NCBI RefSeq assembly: GCF_017355835.1
Contig: NZ_JAFEWF010000008.1
Span: 434,001-498,000 of the forward strand
DNA: 64,000 nt
Reading direction: 5' to 3'
Source: Desertivirga brevis
Lineage (GTDB): Bacteria > Bacteroidota > Bacteroidia > Sphingobacteriales > Sphingobacteriaceae
Below are positions 48,297 through 56,465 of the stretch, one piece after another (positions within the stretch are counted from its first letter, which is position 1; the number at the start of each line of letters is the position of its first letter). The translations under genes were made by a program, and so were the position numbers. The notes beneath the pieces are model-generated. The model saw only the letters and a program-made list of their open reading frames with translations, had not been told where the DNA came from and did no database searches.

Positions 48297-49871
48297 ATGA
48301 AAGGAATTTTTTTAAATTTTTATCTCTTCACCCTTGGCGTCGTTATTAGTTTATCGGCTTATGGCCAAACTGCGCAAAATCCAATTATTCATGCTGATGT
48401 TCCCGACCTATCGATGATACGAGTTGGAGATACTTATTATATGAGTAGTACAACTATGCATATGAGTCCAGGCGTACCAATAATGAAATCTAAAGACCTT
48501 GTAAACTGGCAGCTTGTTAGTTATGCATATAATACTTTAGATGATGTTGACGAGTTAAATCTTACAAATGGGAAAAGCACCTATGGTCGCGGCTCGTGGG
48601 CAAGCAGCCTTCGTTACCATAAGGGAACTTATTATGTATCTACGTTTGCTCAAACTACGAACAAGACGTATATCTATTCAACCAAAAATATAGAGAAAGG
48701 ACCCTGGAAAGCAGTTTCTTTCAAACCTGCTCTACACGATCACTCTTTGTTTTTCGATGATGATGGAAAGGCTTACATGATCAATGGAAGCGGAAGAATT
48801 TCTTTGAGAGAGCTAACAGAGGATTTGACTGGAGTTAAAGCTGGAAAGGAAAAGGTGATTATAGAGAATGCCGGTTTGCCTGCCGGCCCTGATGCTGGGG
48901 GACTACCGGCAGAAGGATCACAAATGTTTAAAGTTAACGGTAAATACTACCTTTTCAATATCAGTTGGCCAAAGGGTGGTATGAGAACTGTTATTGTACA
49001 TAGGGCCGACAAAATTAGCGGTCCTTATGAGGGGAGGATAGCTTTACAAGACAAGGGTGTTGCTCAGGGTGGATTAATCAGCACCCCTAAAGGAGAGTGG
49101 TATGCTTATTTGTTTCGGGATTTTGGAGCTGTAGGAAGGATCCCGTATTGGGTACCGGTGAAATGGGAAGACGGCTGGCCTGTACACGGAGTTCAGGGAA
49201 AGGTACCAGAAACTCTTAATTTACCTACAAGCAAAGGAATTAATCCTGGAATAGTGGCTTCTGATGAATTTTCACGGAGGAAAGGTGATGCAGATCTACC
49301 GCTGGTATGGCAATGGAACCACAATCCTGATAACAGCCTTTGGTCTGTTAAATCGCGACCTGGCTTTTTAAGATTACAAACCGGCAGGGTCGACACATCT
49401 ATTCTCCTGGCTCGCAATACATTAACGCAACGCACTTTCGGTCCAGAAAGCGCAGCGATTACTGCCATGGATGTATCAGGAATGAAGGATGGAGATAGGG
49501 CTGGTATTATGTTATTACAGAGAGATTACGGCTGGGTAGGTGTAAAAGCTGAGGGTGGAAGCAAATCCATAGTAATGGTGAACACTGTTAATCGTAAAAT
49601 TGTCGAAATCCAGGGCCCTTCTTTAAATCAGAATGTCGTATATCTGAGGGCTGATAGCGATTTTAAAAATAGGGCAGACAAAGGATACTTTTATTATAGC
49701 CTCGATGGAAAATTATGGGAGAGAATAGGTTCTCCGCTTTCAATGTCCTATTCCATCCCTCATTTTATGGGTTATCGTTTCGGCCTGTTTAATTACGCCA
49801 CGAAAGATGTAGGAGGGTATGCAGACTTTGATTTCTTCAGGTTAGAAGATAAGATCAAGGTATCGCAATAG
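48297..49871 (+). CDS. GH43 (subfamily 12-like) alpha-L-arabinofuranosidase or beta-xylosidase
   Basis: A 524-residue secreted enzyme (signal peptide cleaved near AYGQT). The GH43 propeller carries Asp37 (VPDLS), Asp148 (LHDHS) and Glu206 (PAEGSQ) as the catalytic triad, with the HAD...IRVGDTYYMSSTTMHMSPG start typical of subfamily 12-like members. A C-terminal beta-sandwich covers about 330-515. It is not closely similar to the GH43 at 46178, so the pair probably attacks different linkages. It is a single-gene unit with a terminator at 49921. Confidence 0.92.
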   Translation: MKGIFLNFYLFTLGVVISLSAYGQTAQNPIIHADVPDLSMIRVGDTYYMSSTTMHMSPGVPIMKSKDLVNWQLVSYAYNTLDDVDELNLTNGKSTYGRGSWASSLRYHKGTYYVSTFAQTTNKTYIYSTKNIEKGPWKAVSFKPALHDHSLFFDDDGKAYMINGSGRISLRELTEDLTGVKAGKEKVIIENAGLPAGPDAGGLPAEGSQMFKVNGKYYLFNISWPKGGMRTVIVHRADKISGPYEGRIALQDKGVAQGGLISTPKGEWYAYLFRDFGAVGRIPYWVPVKWEDGWPVHGVQGKVPETLNLPTSKGINPGIVASDEFSRRKGDADLPLVWQWNHNPDNSLWSVKSRPGFLRLQTGRVDTSILLARNTLTQRTFGPESAAITAMDVSGMKDGDRAGIMLLQRDYGWVGVKAEGGSKSIVMVNTVNRKIVEIQGPSLNQNVVYLRADSDFKNRADKGYFYYSLDGKLWERIGSPLSMSYSIPHFMGYRFGLFNYATKDVGGYADFDFFRLEDKIKVSQ

Positions 49872-49920
49872 ATCGAATTGATTTGGAAAGAGTTTTTTAA
49901 GGTTAAGTGTTTGAATGGTA

Positions 49921-49955
49921 AAGGCTGAACATTGCAATTTGTTCGGCCTTTTTTT
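49921..49955 (+). terminator. Intrinsic terminator after GH43
   Basis: An 11-bp stem (49921-49931 with 49940-49950, one G-T pair) with an 8-base loop is followed by a T run to 49955. It lies 49 bases after the GH43 stop. Confidence 0.9.
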
Positions 49956-50333
49956 GTGAGCAGCATTCAGATTACTTCAGCCTCAACTTGTAAAGTTCTC
50001 CGTGAATCAATTCATTATGTCCTTTCTCAGTATCCATTTGTTACTTCTCGTCCGCGGAGACCAAATTATGAAGTTAGAAGGTCTCTGCTGGTTGCGGTAG
50101 GAGGAAAAAAGAAGCCGCTCCTGATGAGGAGCGGCATAAACCAATTTTATAACCAATTAATAGGAGGATGTAAGGAAGTGTAAAGGTTTTGCCTCCGAGT
50201 TTACTATTTCAAAAGTAGCGGTATGACTTTGCTAAGAATAGCACAGATGTTCTGGAAAAGTGTAATTATGTTCTTAAAAACCCAATCATTAACTTTACAT
50301 TGATAGCAAACTGAATGCTATTAATAATTAACC
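49956..50333. other. Non-coding region with a perfect 9-bp GC-rich hairpin (50114-50135)
   Basis: No credible gene in 378 bases. GCCGCTCCT (50114-50122) pairs perfectly with AGGAGCGGC (50127-50135) around a GATG loop. An A run lies on its left side, so on the minus strand it would read as a stem followed by T residues, a terminator form, although no minus-strand gene ends there. The rest should hold the promoter of the gene at 50334, which I could not pinpoint. Confidence 0.5.
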
Positions 50334-50723
50334 ATGAACCAAGAAATTCAAACTTATAATGACAGACAGTCTGCCGGAGATAAAGAAATTTGTGACCTTC
50401 TCGCTTCTACCATCCACAACGAGCTCATCGATGCTGAAAGTAAAATTTGGCATGCTCATCCTGTATGGTTTCTGGATGGTAATCCTATAGTGGGGTATAG
50501 CAAATTGAAGGATAGCGTGAGATTGCTCTTCTGGAGCGGCCAGAGCTTCCAGGAAGAACATCTAATTAATGAAGGAAAGTTCAAAGCAGCAGAGTTTCGT
50601 TACACCAACTCATCGCAAGTGGATCCAACTGACTTACTCAGGTGGTTGAAGAAAGCAAGAGATATTCAGTGGGATTATAAAAACCTCGTGAAAAGAAAGG
50701 GACGTTTAGAACGCCTGAAATAA
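50334..50723 (+). CDS. DUF1801-family small protein
   Basis: A 129-residue cytosolic protein with no signal peptide. The block KIWHAHPVWFLDGNPIVGYSKLK (landmark at about 37-59), then RLLFWSGQSF and GKFKAAEFRY, is typical of DUF1801 proteins, a YdhG-like fold of uncertain function sometimes linked to iron delivery. The C-terminus is basic and helical. It sits 22 bases before the DUF2200 gene, so the two are probably one transcript. Confidence 0.8.
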   Translation: MNQEIQTYNDRQSAGDKEICDLLASTIHNELIDAESKIWHAHPVWFLDGNPIVGYSKLKDSVRLLFWSGQSFQEEHLINEGKFKAAEFRYTNSSQVDPTDLLRWLKKARDIQWDYKNLVKRKGRLERLK

Positions 50724-50745
50724 TTCTAATAAAAAGGAACATTAT

Positions 50746-51111
50746 ATGAACAATGCCAGCAATCATGACGACCGTATCGCCAAAATGACCTTTGCCTCTG
50801 TCTATCCCCACTACTTATTAAAAGTAGAAAAGAAAGGTAGAACAAAAGAAGAATTGCATCAAGTTATCGAATGGTTAACAGGCTTTGACGAAGCAAAGCA
50901 ACAGCAATTAATTGAGCAAAAGGTAACCTTTCAGACTTTTTTTCAAAATGCAGAAATAAATCCTAATGCACACCTTATCACGGGCCTTATTTGTGGGTAT
51001 CGAGTTGAAGAACTAACGAATCCTTTAACTCAACAAGTTAGATACCTGGATAAGTTGGTGGATGAACTGGCAAAAGGTAGAAAGATGGAGAAGATCCTAA
51101 GGAAAGCTTAA
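50746..51111 (+). CDS. DUF2200-family small protein
   Basis: A 121-residue cytosolic protein. RIAKMTFASVYPHYLLKVEKKGRT (landmark at about 10-33) followed by IEWLTGF and ITGLICGYRVEE is the recognisable DUF2200 pattern. No function is established for the family. Its pairing with a DUF1801 gene suggests a shared minor stress or housekeeping role, which is only inference. Confidence 0.82.
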   Translation: MNNASNHDDRIAKMTFASVYPHYLLKVEKKGRTKEELHQVIEWLTGFDEAKQQQLIEQKVTFQTFFQNAEINPNAHLITGLICGYRVEELTNPLTQQVRYLDKLVDELAKGRKMEKILRKA

Positions 51112-51203
51112 TTGTTAAGGATGTTTCAGATCTATTGCTATTGCGAGCTCTGATATCTTTCTATTGATGAATTATTTTAGAGGCTCAATTTAAGTCTTAA
51201 AGT

Positions 51204-51785
51204 TTAGTTACCTGTAATTGCTGCTGTTTTCTTTGTCTCCTCAAGTAATTTGGATATTTGATACTGAGACAAAGAAAATTGTGGCTCGTAGTTGAACCCA
51301 TATTTGCTTACTAGCTCTGCTTTCGAGATGATAGCACCTCTGCTTGCGCCAAAATCACCCATTATTGCATGTTGGAAAGGGGCCTTAACGTCACCAGCAT
51401 ATAACCGTCTGAAAAAGGAGCTATCAATAATGTATCCCCCAAACTCTATCCAGAAATGGGCTTTTTTCCTTACTTGTGTGTTTAATGACTTGCCGCCGGT
51501 AGGAAATGCCTGAGTAACGGAGAACAGCTCTACTCCTTTGTAAGATAAGGTGCCGGCAAGAACGGCAACAGGAAAAACTTCAGAAAGCTCATTAGCACAC
51601 ATTGAACTTAGAAGAGCCGCGTCAGTTACTTTGGGAAACATTTCTAAAATCGCCTGAGCTTTAATAGAAATCCTTTGAACCTCTTCAGTATTTAATTGAA
51701 AGGCTTCGTACCTGTTTATAAATTGCTCGGTAAAATTATCCCTTAAAACGCTTTTCAGAAGAACTAGTCGATTCAATGTGTGCAA
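51204..51785 (-). CDS. Unknown cytosolic protein with Cys...His...Asp pattern
   Basis: I do not recognise the family. The 193-residue protein has no signal peptide or membrane segment. A helical N-terminal half is followed by MCANELSEVFPVAVLAGTLSY and then KAHFWIEFGGYIIDSSFFRR (both given as landmarks). The order Cys, then His in an HFWIE strand, then Asp in YIIDSS is that of papain-like and transglutaminase-like folds. An enzyme of that class is possible but unproven. It is transcribed alone, towards the DUF2200 gene. Confidence 0.7.
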   Translation of the reverse strand: MHTLNRLVLLKSVLRDNFTEQFINRYEAFQLNTEEVQRISIKAQAILEMFPKVTDAALLSSMCANELSEVFPVAVLAGTLSYKGVELFSVTQAFPTGGKSLNTQVRKKAHFWIEFGGYIIDSSFFRRLYAGDVKAPFQHAIMGDFGASRGAIISKAELVSKYGFNYEPQFSLSQYQISKLLEETKKTAAITGN

Positions 51786-52013
51786 GTAAAAAAGTGAACA
51801 GTATTTGTATTTTCTTTAGTTAAGCTAAGCTCTTCTGCAGAGACGCATCGGAAATTAATATCTTTAGTGGAGCGGTTTCAATCGAACTTCTTTTATTCCT
51901 TAACAGACGGGCCATGATAGTGCTAATTTATCGCTAATTTTTTAAATTTTTAAATAAGCTTTTCCACACCTGGCGGTGGGCCTTATCGGTTATTTGATAA
52001 TGGACCGGAAAAT

Positions 52014-52047
52014 AAAAAAGCCCTAAACTTATCGTTGAGGGCTTTCT
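52014..52047 (-). terminator. Intrinsic terminator downstream of tRNA-His
   Basis: AAAGCCCT (52017-52024) pairs with AGGGCTTT (52038-52045). In minus-strand orientation the stem is followed by a T run (the A run at 52014-52019), about 13 bases after the tRNA 3' end. Confidence 0.85.
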
Positions 52048-52059
52048 ATTAAACTTTTG

Positions 52060-52134
52060 GGTAAGTAATCGGGCTCGAACCGACGACCCTCAGAACCACA
52101 ATCTGATGCTCTAACCAACTGAGCTATACCTACC
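52060..52134 (-). tRNA. tRNA-His (anticodon GTG)
   Basis: A full cloverleaf on the minus strand. The anticodon stem TCAGA/TCTGA encloses TTGTGGT with anticodon GTG. The T-arm reads GTCGG-TTCGAGC-CCGAT and the D-arm begins TAGCTCAGTTGG. The acceptor has 7 pairs plus the extra encoded G at position -1 opposite C73, the identity mark of tRNA-His. The CCA end is not encoded. It has its own promoter (52149-52179) and terminator. Confidence 0.97.
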
Positions 52135-52148
52135 GTTTTGTTATGATG

Positions 52149-52179
52149 CAAAGATATACCAATTCTGATACACTGCAAA
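52149..52179 (-). promoter_or_regulatory. Canonical Bacteroidota promoter of tRNA-His
   Basis: Read on the minus strand: TTTG (52179-52176), a 19-base spacer, then TATCTTTG (52156-52149), an exact match to the -33/-7 consensus TTTG...TAnnTTTG. The -7 box ends 14 bases before the tRNA 5' end. Confidence 0.88.
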
Positions 52180-52333
52180 TTTCTTAAGTATTTTTTATTG
52201 GTTGAGAATCATGACGTTATGTTTTTGTTGTAAAAAAAGCTCAAAAAAGAGGGGTTAACTTATTCTTAAAAAAGCTTTTTTTAGTTGAGTCGACTGGTTT
52301 TTGCATTCCTGGAGTGCAACAAAAATTAGCTTA

Positions 52334-53710
52334 TTAAATCTCATTAATATCCTTCCCCTGATCAGGATTGAATTCACCCTCCCATTTTGCAATAACGATC
52401 GTAGCAAGACAATTTCCAATTACGTTAACGGATGTTCGGGCCATGTCCATCAACTCGTCGATACCCAGAATGATTAAAATAGGCCATGAAGGCATTCCAA
52501 AAGAAGCCGCTGTTCCTAGTAAGATCACCAAAGATGCTCTGGGTACACCTGCTACACCTTTACTTGTCAGCATCAGCGTAAATACTATAAGTAATTGCTG
52601 GCCGATAGTAAAGTTTAGTCCGGCCGCCTGCGATACAAATATAGATGCAAGTGCAAGATAAAGTGTAGTCCCATCCAGGTTGAAGCTGTATCCTGTTGGC
52701 ATAACAAAAGCCACTATCTTTCGTGGTACGCCCAGAGCTTCAAGATTTTCCATGGCCTTTGGCAGGGCAGCTTCGGAGCTGGTTGTGGCAAAGGCTATAG
52801 AAACAGGTTCTGATATTGCCTGGATAAATCTTTTTATAGGAACTCCAACAAACAACGCTATGGGTAATAGCACCAACACAAGGAACGCAATTAGCGCTAG
52901 ATATAAGGTGCCCAGCAGTTTTGCAAGGTTCTCAAGAATCTCAATGCCCATGTGTCCAACAGTGTAGGCAATAGCTGCTCCGACACCGATAGGAGCAAAG
53001 TACATAACGATATTAGTAAATTTGAACATTACTTCCGCCAGGCTTTCTGTAAATTGAAGCATAGGCATACGTTTGTCCTCTCTTACCATTGCAAGCCCAA
53101 TCCCAAACAATACGCTAAATACCACAATTTGTAATATTTGTCCTTCACTTACCGACTTGGCAATATTCTCAGGGAAAATATGGAGGATAATATCCTGCCA
53201 GCTCTGAGGTGCAACATGAGGAAGTTCTTCATGGATCCCCTTTGGTACTTGAATTCCAGCGCCAGCCTGTGAAAGATTTATAGCTGCAAGACCGATAAAA
53301 AGGGCAAGAGTTGTTACAAGTTCAAAGTAAACAATAGACTTCCATCCCATTCGCCCTACCTGTTTTAAGTCGGCATGACCTGCAATTCCATAAACTAGGG
53401 TAGCAAAAAGGAGAGGGGCTACAATTGTTTTGATCATTTTGAGGAACACTTTACTAAGAACCTGCAGATTTTTGGCAGCTTCAGGAAAATCATGCCCTAT
53501 TTCTGCTCCCACTATCATCGAAACTAATATCCAAGTGGTTAATGAACGTTTTTTTATTGCATAAATAAGAATAGGAATGATCGCAATCCATCGCAATGTG
53601 AGTAGAACATCCGGAGTTAGTGCTATAATCCCTGTCGAATTAAGAAAAGTTAGTAGAATAACTAAGAAAACCCCAATAATAGCGGACAAAGCAGCCTGTT
53701 TTAGCTTCAT
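52334..53710 (-). CDS. Dicarboxylate/amino acid:cation symporter (DAACS family)
   Basis: A 458-residue inner-membrane transporter with multiple hydrophobic helices along its length. Family landmarks are the serine-rich hairpin FATTSSEAALPKAME, MPTGYSFNLDGTTLYLA and the late GIDELMDMARTSVNVIGN motif of glutamate/C4-dicarboxylate carriers, which bind substrate and Na+ or H+ there. Two additional helices at the N-terminus before the MIKTIVAPLLF segment are consistent with the GltP/DctA-like group. It is a single gene. The substrate (glutamate, aspartate or succinate-type acids) cannot be decided from sequence. Confidence 0.93.
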   Translation of the reverse strand: MKLKQAALSAIIGVFLVILLTFLNSTGIIALTPDVLLTLRWIAIIPILIYAIKKRSLTTWILVSMIVGAEIGHDFPEAAKNLQVLSKVFLKMIKTIVAPLLFATLVYGIAGHADLKQVGRMGWKSIVYFELVTTLALFIGLAAINLSQAGAGIQVPKGIHEELPHVAPQSWQDIILHIFPENIAKSVSEGQILQIVVFSVLFGIGLAMVREDKRMPMLQFTESLAEVMFKFTNIVMYFAPIGVGAAIAYTVGHMGIEILENLAKLLGTLYLALIAFLVLVLLPIALFVGVPIKRFIQAISEPVSIAFATTSSEAALPKAMENLEALGVPRKIVAFVMPTGYSFNLDGTTLYLALASIFVSQAAGLNFTIGQQLLIVFTLMLTSKGVAGVPRASLVILLGTAASFGMPSWPILIILGIDELMDMARTSVNVIGNCLATIVIAKWEGEFNPDQGKDINEI

Positions 53711-53813
53711 GAAAATGTGTTAGATCGAAAAATAGTAAACGGATGTTAAAGTAGGAAATTTTTTGTGGTTGTTCTGATTTAAAATTCCAGATATGCAAGA
53801 GGTAAAAACAATA

Positions 53814-53821
53814 TAGATTTG
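53814..53821 (+). promoter_or_regulatory. Likely -7 element of the sigma-factor operon
   Basis: TAGATTTG matches TAnnTTTG and ends 22 bases before the ATG at 53844. The upstream TTTG at the proper distance is missing, so support is partial. Confidence 0.45.
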
Positions 53822-53843
53822 TCGTCCATTGGAAATGAATTGA

Positions 53844-54365
53844 ATGAAGGCTGAGAAGTTAAGTGATATAAAAAAGGAATTGAACTCGCTTAGCCGCGAG
53901 CAACTTGTCGATGTTTGTCTGCGACTCGCAAAATATAAAAAGGAAAATAAGGAATTACTAAGCTTCCTTTTGTACGATGCTGATGATCCGGTCAGGTATG
54001 CAGAATCGGTAAAAATTACACTGGTTGAAGAGTTTCATACACTAAGGAAGTTTGACTACCATAGCGCAAAGCAATTGCGTAAAATCCTGCGACTTGTGGC
54101 AAAACACGCAAAATATACCGGATCAATTGAAGCCGAAGTTATTTTGCTACTTTGGTTTGTTAAGAACTACCTGCTCTACGCTGACTTAAAATCGCATTAT
54201 AAGCCATTGCAAAATATATTCCTAAGACAAATGGAGAAGTTGAAAAAACTTTTCCCGAAGTTACACGAAGATCTGCAGTTCGACTATTCTTCCGAATATC
54301 AGGAAGTTTTGGATGACGCAGAAGGGAAAGCAAGGTGGTTCAATAAAAAATCATTTGAGCTGTAA
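53844..54365 (+). CDS. Unknown helical protein upstream of an ECF sigma gene
   Basis: I do not recognise a family. The 173-residue protein is nearly all helical and rich in Lys, Glu and Leu, without signal peptide or membrane span. It begins MKAEKLSDIKKELNSLSREQL and has a HEAT-like look (repeated amphipathic helices such as LRKILRLVAKHAKY). It stops 30 bases before the sigma-factor gene and probably shares its transcript; a role with the sigma factor is a guess from position. Confidence 0.75.
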   Translation: MKAEKLSDIKKELNSLSREQLVDVCLRLAKYKKENKELLSFLLYDADDPVRYAESVKITLVEEFHTLRKFDYHSAKQLRKILRLVAKHAKYTGSIEAEVILLLWFVKNYLLYADLKSHYKPLQNIFLRQMEKLKKLFPKLHEDLQFDYSSEYQEVLDDAEGKARWFNKKSFEL

Positions 54366-54395
54366 CAAAATGTTATAACATCTGTCGAAAACGAA

Positions 54396-54893
54396 ATGCT
54401 TAATAAAGAAGCTGTCTTTAAAGAAATTTTTCAGACCAATTCCCGGAAAATTTACCATCTCTGTTTCGGTTATACAGGTGATGAGGATATTGCACACGAC
54501 CTGATGCAGGAGACTTTCATGAAAGTGTGGCAGAATTTAGATAAGTTCAGAAACCAGGCCATGATCTCAACATGGATTTACCGTATCGCTGTAAATACCT
54601 GTCTTTCCTGGCTAAGGGTAGAAAAGAGGCAGGCCAAGGATGTTTTAACAGATAACATTATTGAGAATAAGAGAGAAGAGTTGTCTGAGAAGAACGAACA
54701 AATTGCTCTGCTCTATAAATGCATTTCAAAACTGGAAGAGAGTGAAAGGATAATAATAACTATGGTATTGGATGAAGTCCCTTACCCTGAAATTGCAGAA
54801 ATATCAGGAATTTCTGAAGGAAACCTTAGAGTTAAGATACATCGTATAAAGAACAAGCTGACAGAAATATATAATCGTTATGAAAGACTTTGA
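54396..54893 (+). CDS. ECF-family RNA polymerase sigma factor
   Basis: A 165-residue sigma-70 factor with region 2 (YHLCFGYTGDEDIAHDLMQETF, then FMKVWQNL and ISTWIYRIAVN) and region 4 (LEESERIIITMVLDEVPYPEIAEISGISEGNLRVKIHRIKNKL; landmarks at about 110-153). Regions 1 and 3 are absent, as expected of ECF factors. The next gene overlaps by 14 bases and encodes a membrane protein, the usual place of an anti-sigma partner. The signal sensed is unknown. It does not belong to the FecI-like group, since no FecR gene is next to it. Confidence 0.93.
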   Translation: MLNKEAVFKEIFQTNSRKIYHLCFGYTGDEDIAHDLMQETFMKVWQNLDKFRNQAMISTWIYRIAVNTCLSWLRVEKRQAKDVLTDNIIENKREELSEKNEQIALLYKCISKLEESERIIITMVLDEVPYPEIAEISGISEGNLRVKIHRIKNKLTEIYNRYERL

Positions 54894-55473
54894 TGCACTG
54901 AAAGATATATGGACACGTCAGGCTTCTGTTCCCAAACTTAATTCCGCAGACGTTCTAAAGCAGGTGAAGAAAAATAAAGCGGGCTACTCAAAAAAGCTGC
55001 TTTTTGAAAGCCTCGTAATGATGGCTGTAGTATTACTTTTGGTCGGCCTTTGGGTATTTAAATCATTTGTTCTATGGACCTCTCATTTATCAATTTTTAT
55101 ATTGATCCTTAGCTGCACATATTACATGTTCATCCAGTTTAGAGATTACAAAAGCATTCAAAATAATAATTCTTTCCTGGAGCAACCCGAGAAATATATA
55201 GCCTATTTAAAGAGTTATAAAAGAAGTCGTTATAATTTAAATACGCGGACCTTCAGTGCTTACAGTATTGCCATTGGAATTGCTTTTGCCCTCTATTTTG
55301 TAGAGGTATTTATTGCTGCACCTTTATGGCAAACCATCGCTGCTGTTGGTTTTACAATAGCGTGGTTCGTATTTAGTTGGGTGCTGATGCAATCTTATAA
55401 GAAACGGGAGCAGGAAAGGTTACAGGAATTGATCGTCAACCTGGAGAATCTTGAGCGGCAATTTGAGGGGTAA
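54880..55473 (+). CDS. Four-helix membrane protein, candidate anti-sigma partner
   Basis: A 197-residue inner-membrane protein with a cytosolic N-terminus (MKDFDALKDIWTRQ) and predicted helices at about 42-62, 67-87, 126-146 and 148-169, then a charged coiled-coil tail. Its start lies within the sigma-factor gene (14-base overlap), so translation is coupled. A short cytosolic N-terminal helix before membrane spans, in this position, fits an anti-sigma or sigma-controlling protein, but no zinc-binding HxxxCxxC motif is present. The function is inferred from context only. Confidence 0.8.
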   Translation: MKDFDALKDIWTRQASVPKLNSADVLKQVKKNKAGYSKKLLFESLVMMAVVLLLVGLWVFKSFVLWTSHLSIFILILSCTYYMFIQFRDYKSIQNNNSFLEQPEKYIAYLKSYKRSRYNLNTRTFSAYSIAIGIAFALYFVEVFIAAPLWQTIAAVGFTIAWFVFSWVLMQSYKKREQERLQELIVNLENLERQFEG

Positions 55474-55516
55474 TCTATTCCCAATTTTGCCTCTTAAAAT
55501 AATTTCTCAACTAATG

Positions 55517-55547
55517 TTTGATTTACAATAAAATGCGGCTATATTTG
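55517..55547 (+). promoter_or_regulatory. Canonical Bacteroidota promoter of rpmH
   Basis: TTTG (55517-55520), a 19-base spacer and TATATTTG (55540-55547) match the -33/-7 consensus exactly. The -7 box ends 40 bases before the rpmH start codon. Confidence 0.9.
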
Positions 55548-55587
55548 CGCTCTTGTTTTAAAAAGCTACAATTTTTGATATAAAGTC

Positions 55588-55746
55588 ATGAAAAGAACAT
55601 TCCAGCCTTCTCAAAGAAAAAGAAGAAATAAACACGGTTTCAGAGAGCGTATGGCTACAGCAAACGGTAGAAGAGTTTTAGCGTCTAGAAGAGCTAAAGG
55701 TAGAAAGAGATTAACAGTTTCTGACGAGCGTCGTCACAAAGCATAA
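55588..55746 (+). CDS. rpmH: Ribosomal protein L34
   Basis: A 52-residue, very basic protein starting [20 protein letters not shown] and containing [19 protein letters not shown], the universal L34 pattern; it ends RRHKA. It is part of the large ribosomal subunit. The order rpmH-rnpA-yidD is the widespread bacterial arrangement. An exact consensus promoter lies upstream at 55517. Confidence 0.98.
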   Translation: MKRTFQPSQRKRRNKHGFRERMATANGRRVLASRRAKGRKRLTVSDERRHKA

Positions 55747-55801
55747 TTTTTATTTTGATTGCAGCCTGTAGCGCAAGCTGCAAAAGGCACTATCAATCAA
55801 A

Positions 55802-56194
55802 ATGTACAAATTTAGAAAAGAAGAGCGGTTATGCAGTAAAAAGCTTTTAGATGAGCTTTTTCATAACGGTTCTTCTTTTTTAGTATATCCGTTTCGCATT
55901 GTACACCTGCCTGTTTCCTCATCAGGAATCCTTCCTTCCCAAATAGTTATCGGGGTGGCAAAGCGTAAATTCAAGCACGCTGTTGACCGGAATTTATTGA
56001 AAAGACGAATTCGAGAGGCTTTTCGTTTAAACAAAGAAGAACTTCTATATAGCTTCCTTCGCGAGAATAACATCCAGCTAATTTTCTCTGTCCATTTTGT
56101 AGGGAAAGAAATTGCCGACTATTCATTTATAGAGAAGAAATTAAAAGTAGCTTTATCGCAGCTTACAAAGGCTTATGTTAAAAAAACTGATTGA
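55802..56194 (+). CDS. rnpA: Ribonuclease P protein component
   Basis: A 130-residue basic protein that assists the RNase P RNA in maturing tRNA 5' ends. The RNR signature is present as [16 protein letters not shown], after a beta-strand core with [13 protein letters not shown]. The start [10 protein letters not shown] is typical. The last 20 bases overlap the start of yidD. It lies 55 bases after rpmH and is probably co-transcribed with it. Confidence 0.97.
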   Translation: MYKFRKEERLCSKKLLDELFHNGSSFLVYPFRIVHLPVSSSGILPSQIVIGVAKRKFKHAVDRNLLKRRIREAFRLNKEELLYSFLRENNIQLIFSVHFVGKEIADYSFIEKKLKVALSQLTKAYVKKTD

Positions 56195-56420
56195 TCTATT
56201 TTTGAAGGCACTTGGAGGAGTTTTCCTTCTGCTTATACGGATATATCAATTACTTATCTCTCCAATACTTGGCGCATCCTGCCGCTACACTCCAACCTGT
56301 TCCCAATACGGAGTAGAGGCTATTAAAAAACATGGCCCATTTAAGGGTGGGTGGTTAACTATCAAAAGGATCGGTCGGTGCCATCCATGGGGAGCACACG
56401 GCCATGATCCTGTGCCTTAA
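56175..56420 (+). CDS. yidD: Membrane protein insertion efficiency factor YidD
   Basis: An 81-residue protein with an amphipathic/hydrophobic N-terminus and the YidD core: [22 protein letters not shown], then [22 protein letters not shown]. Three conserved cysteines are visible. It helps insertion of proteins into the inner membrane. The gene overlaps rnpA by 20 bases. No YidC gene follows in this window. Confidence 0.97.
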   Translation: MLKKLIDLFLKALGGVFLLLIRIYQLLISPILGASCRYTPTCSQYGVEAIKKHGPFKGGWLTIKRIGRCHPWGAHGHDPVP

Positions 56421-56465
56421 CTACCATTCTCCTTTTACATTAAAAATTGCATCTTTGCAGCTCTT

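Noticed and set aside
49932..50183. Plus-strand frame of 83 codons after the GH43 gene
   Set aside because: It starts inside the GH43 terminator and runs through the GC-rich hairpin; the composition is not protein-like and no domain is seen.
52267..52281. AAAAAAGCTTTTTTT palindrome as a terminator of the symporter gene
   Set aside because: It is self-complementary but has no loop and a weak AT stem; it is more than 50 bases past the stop, so I do not call it a terminator.
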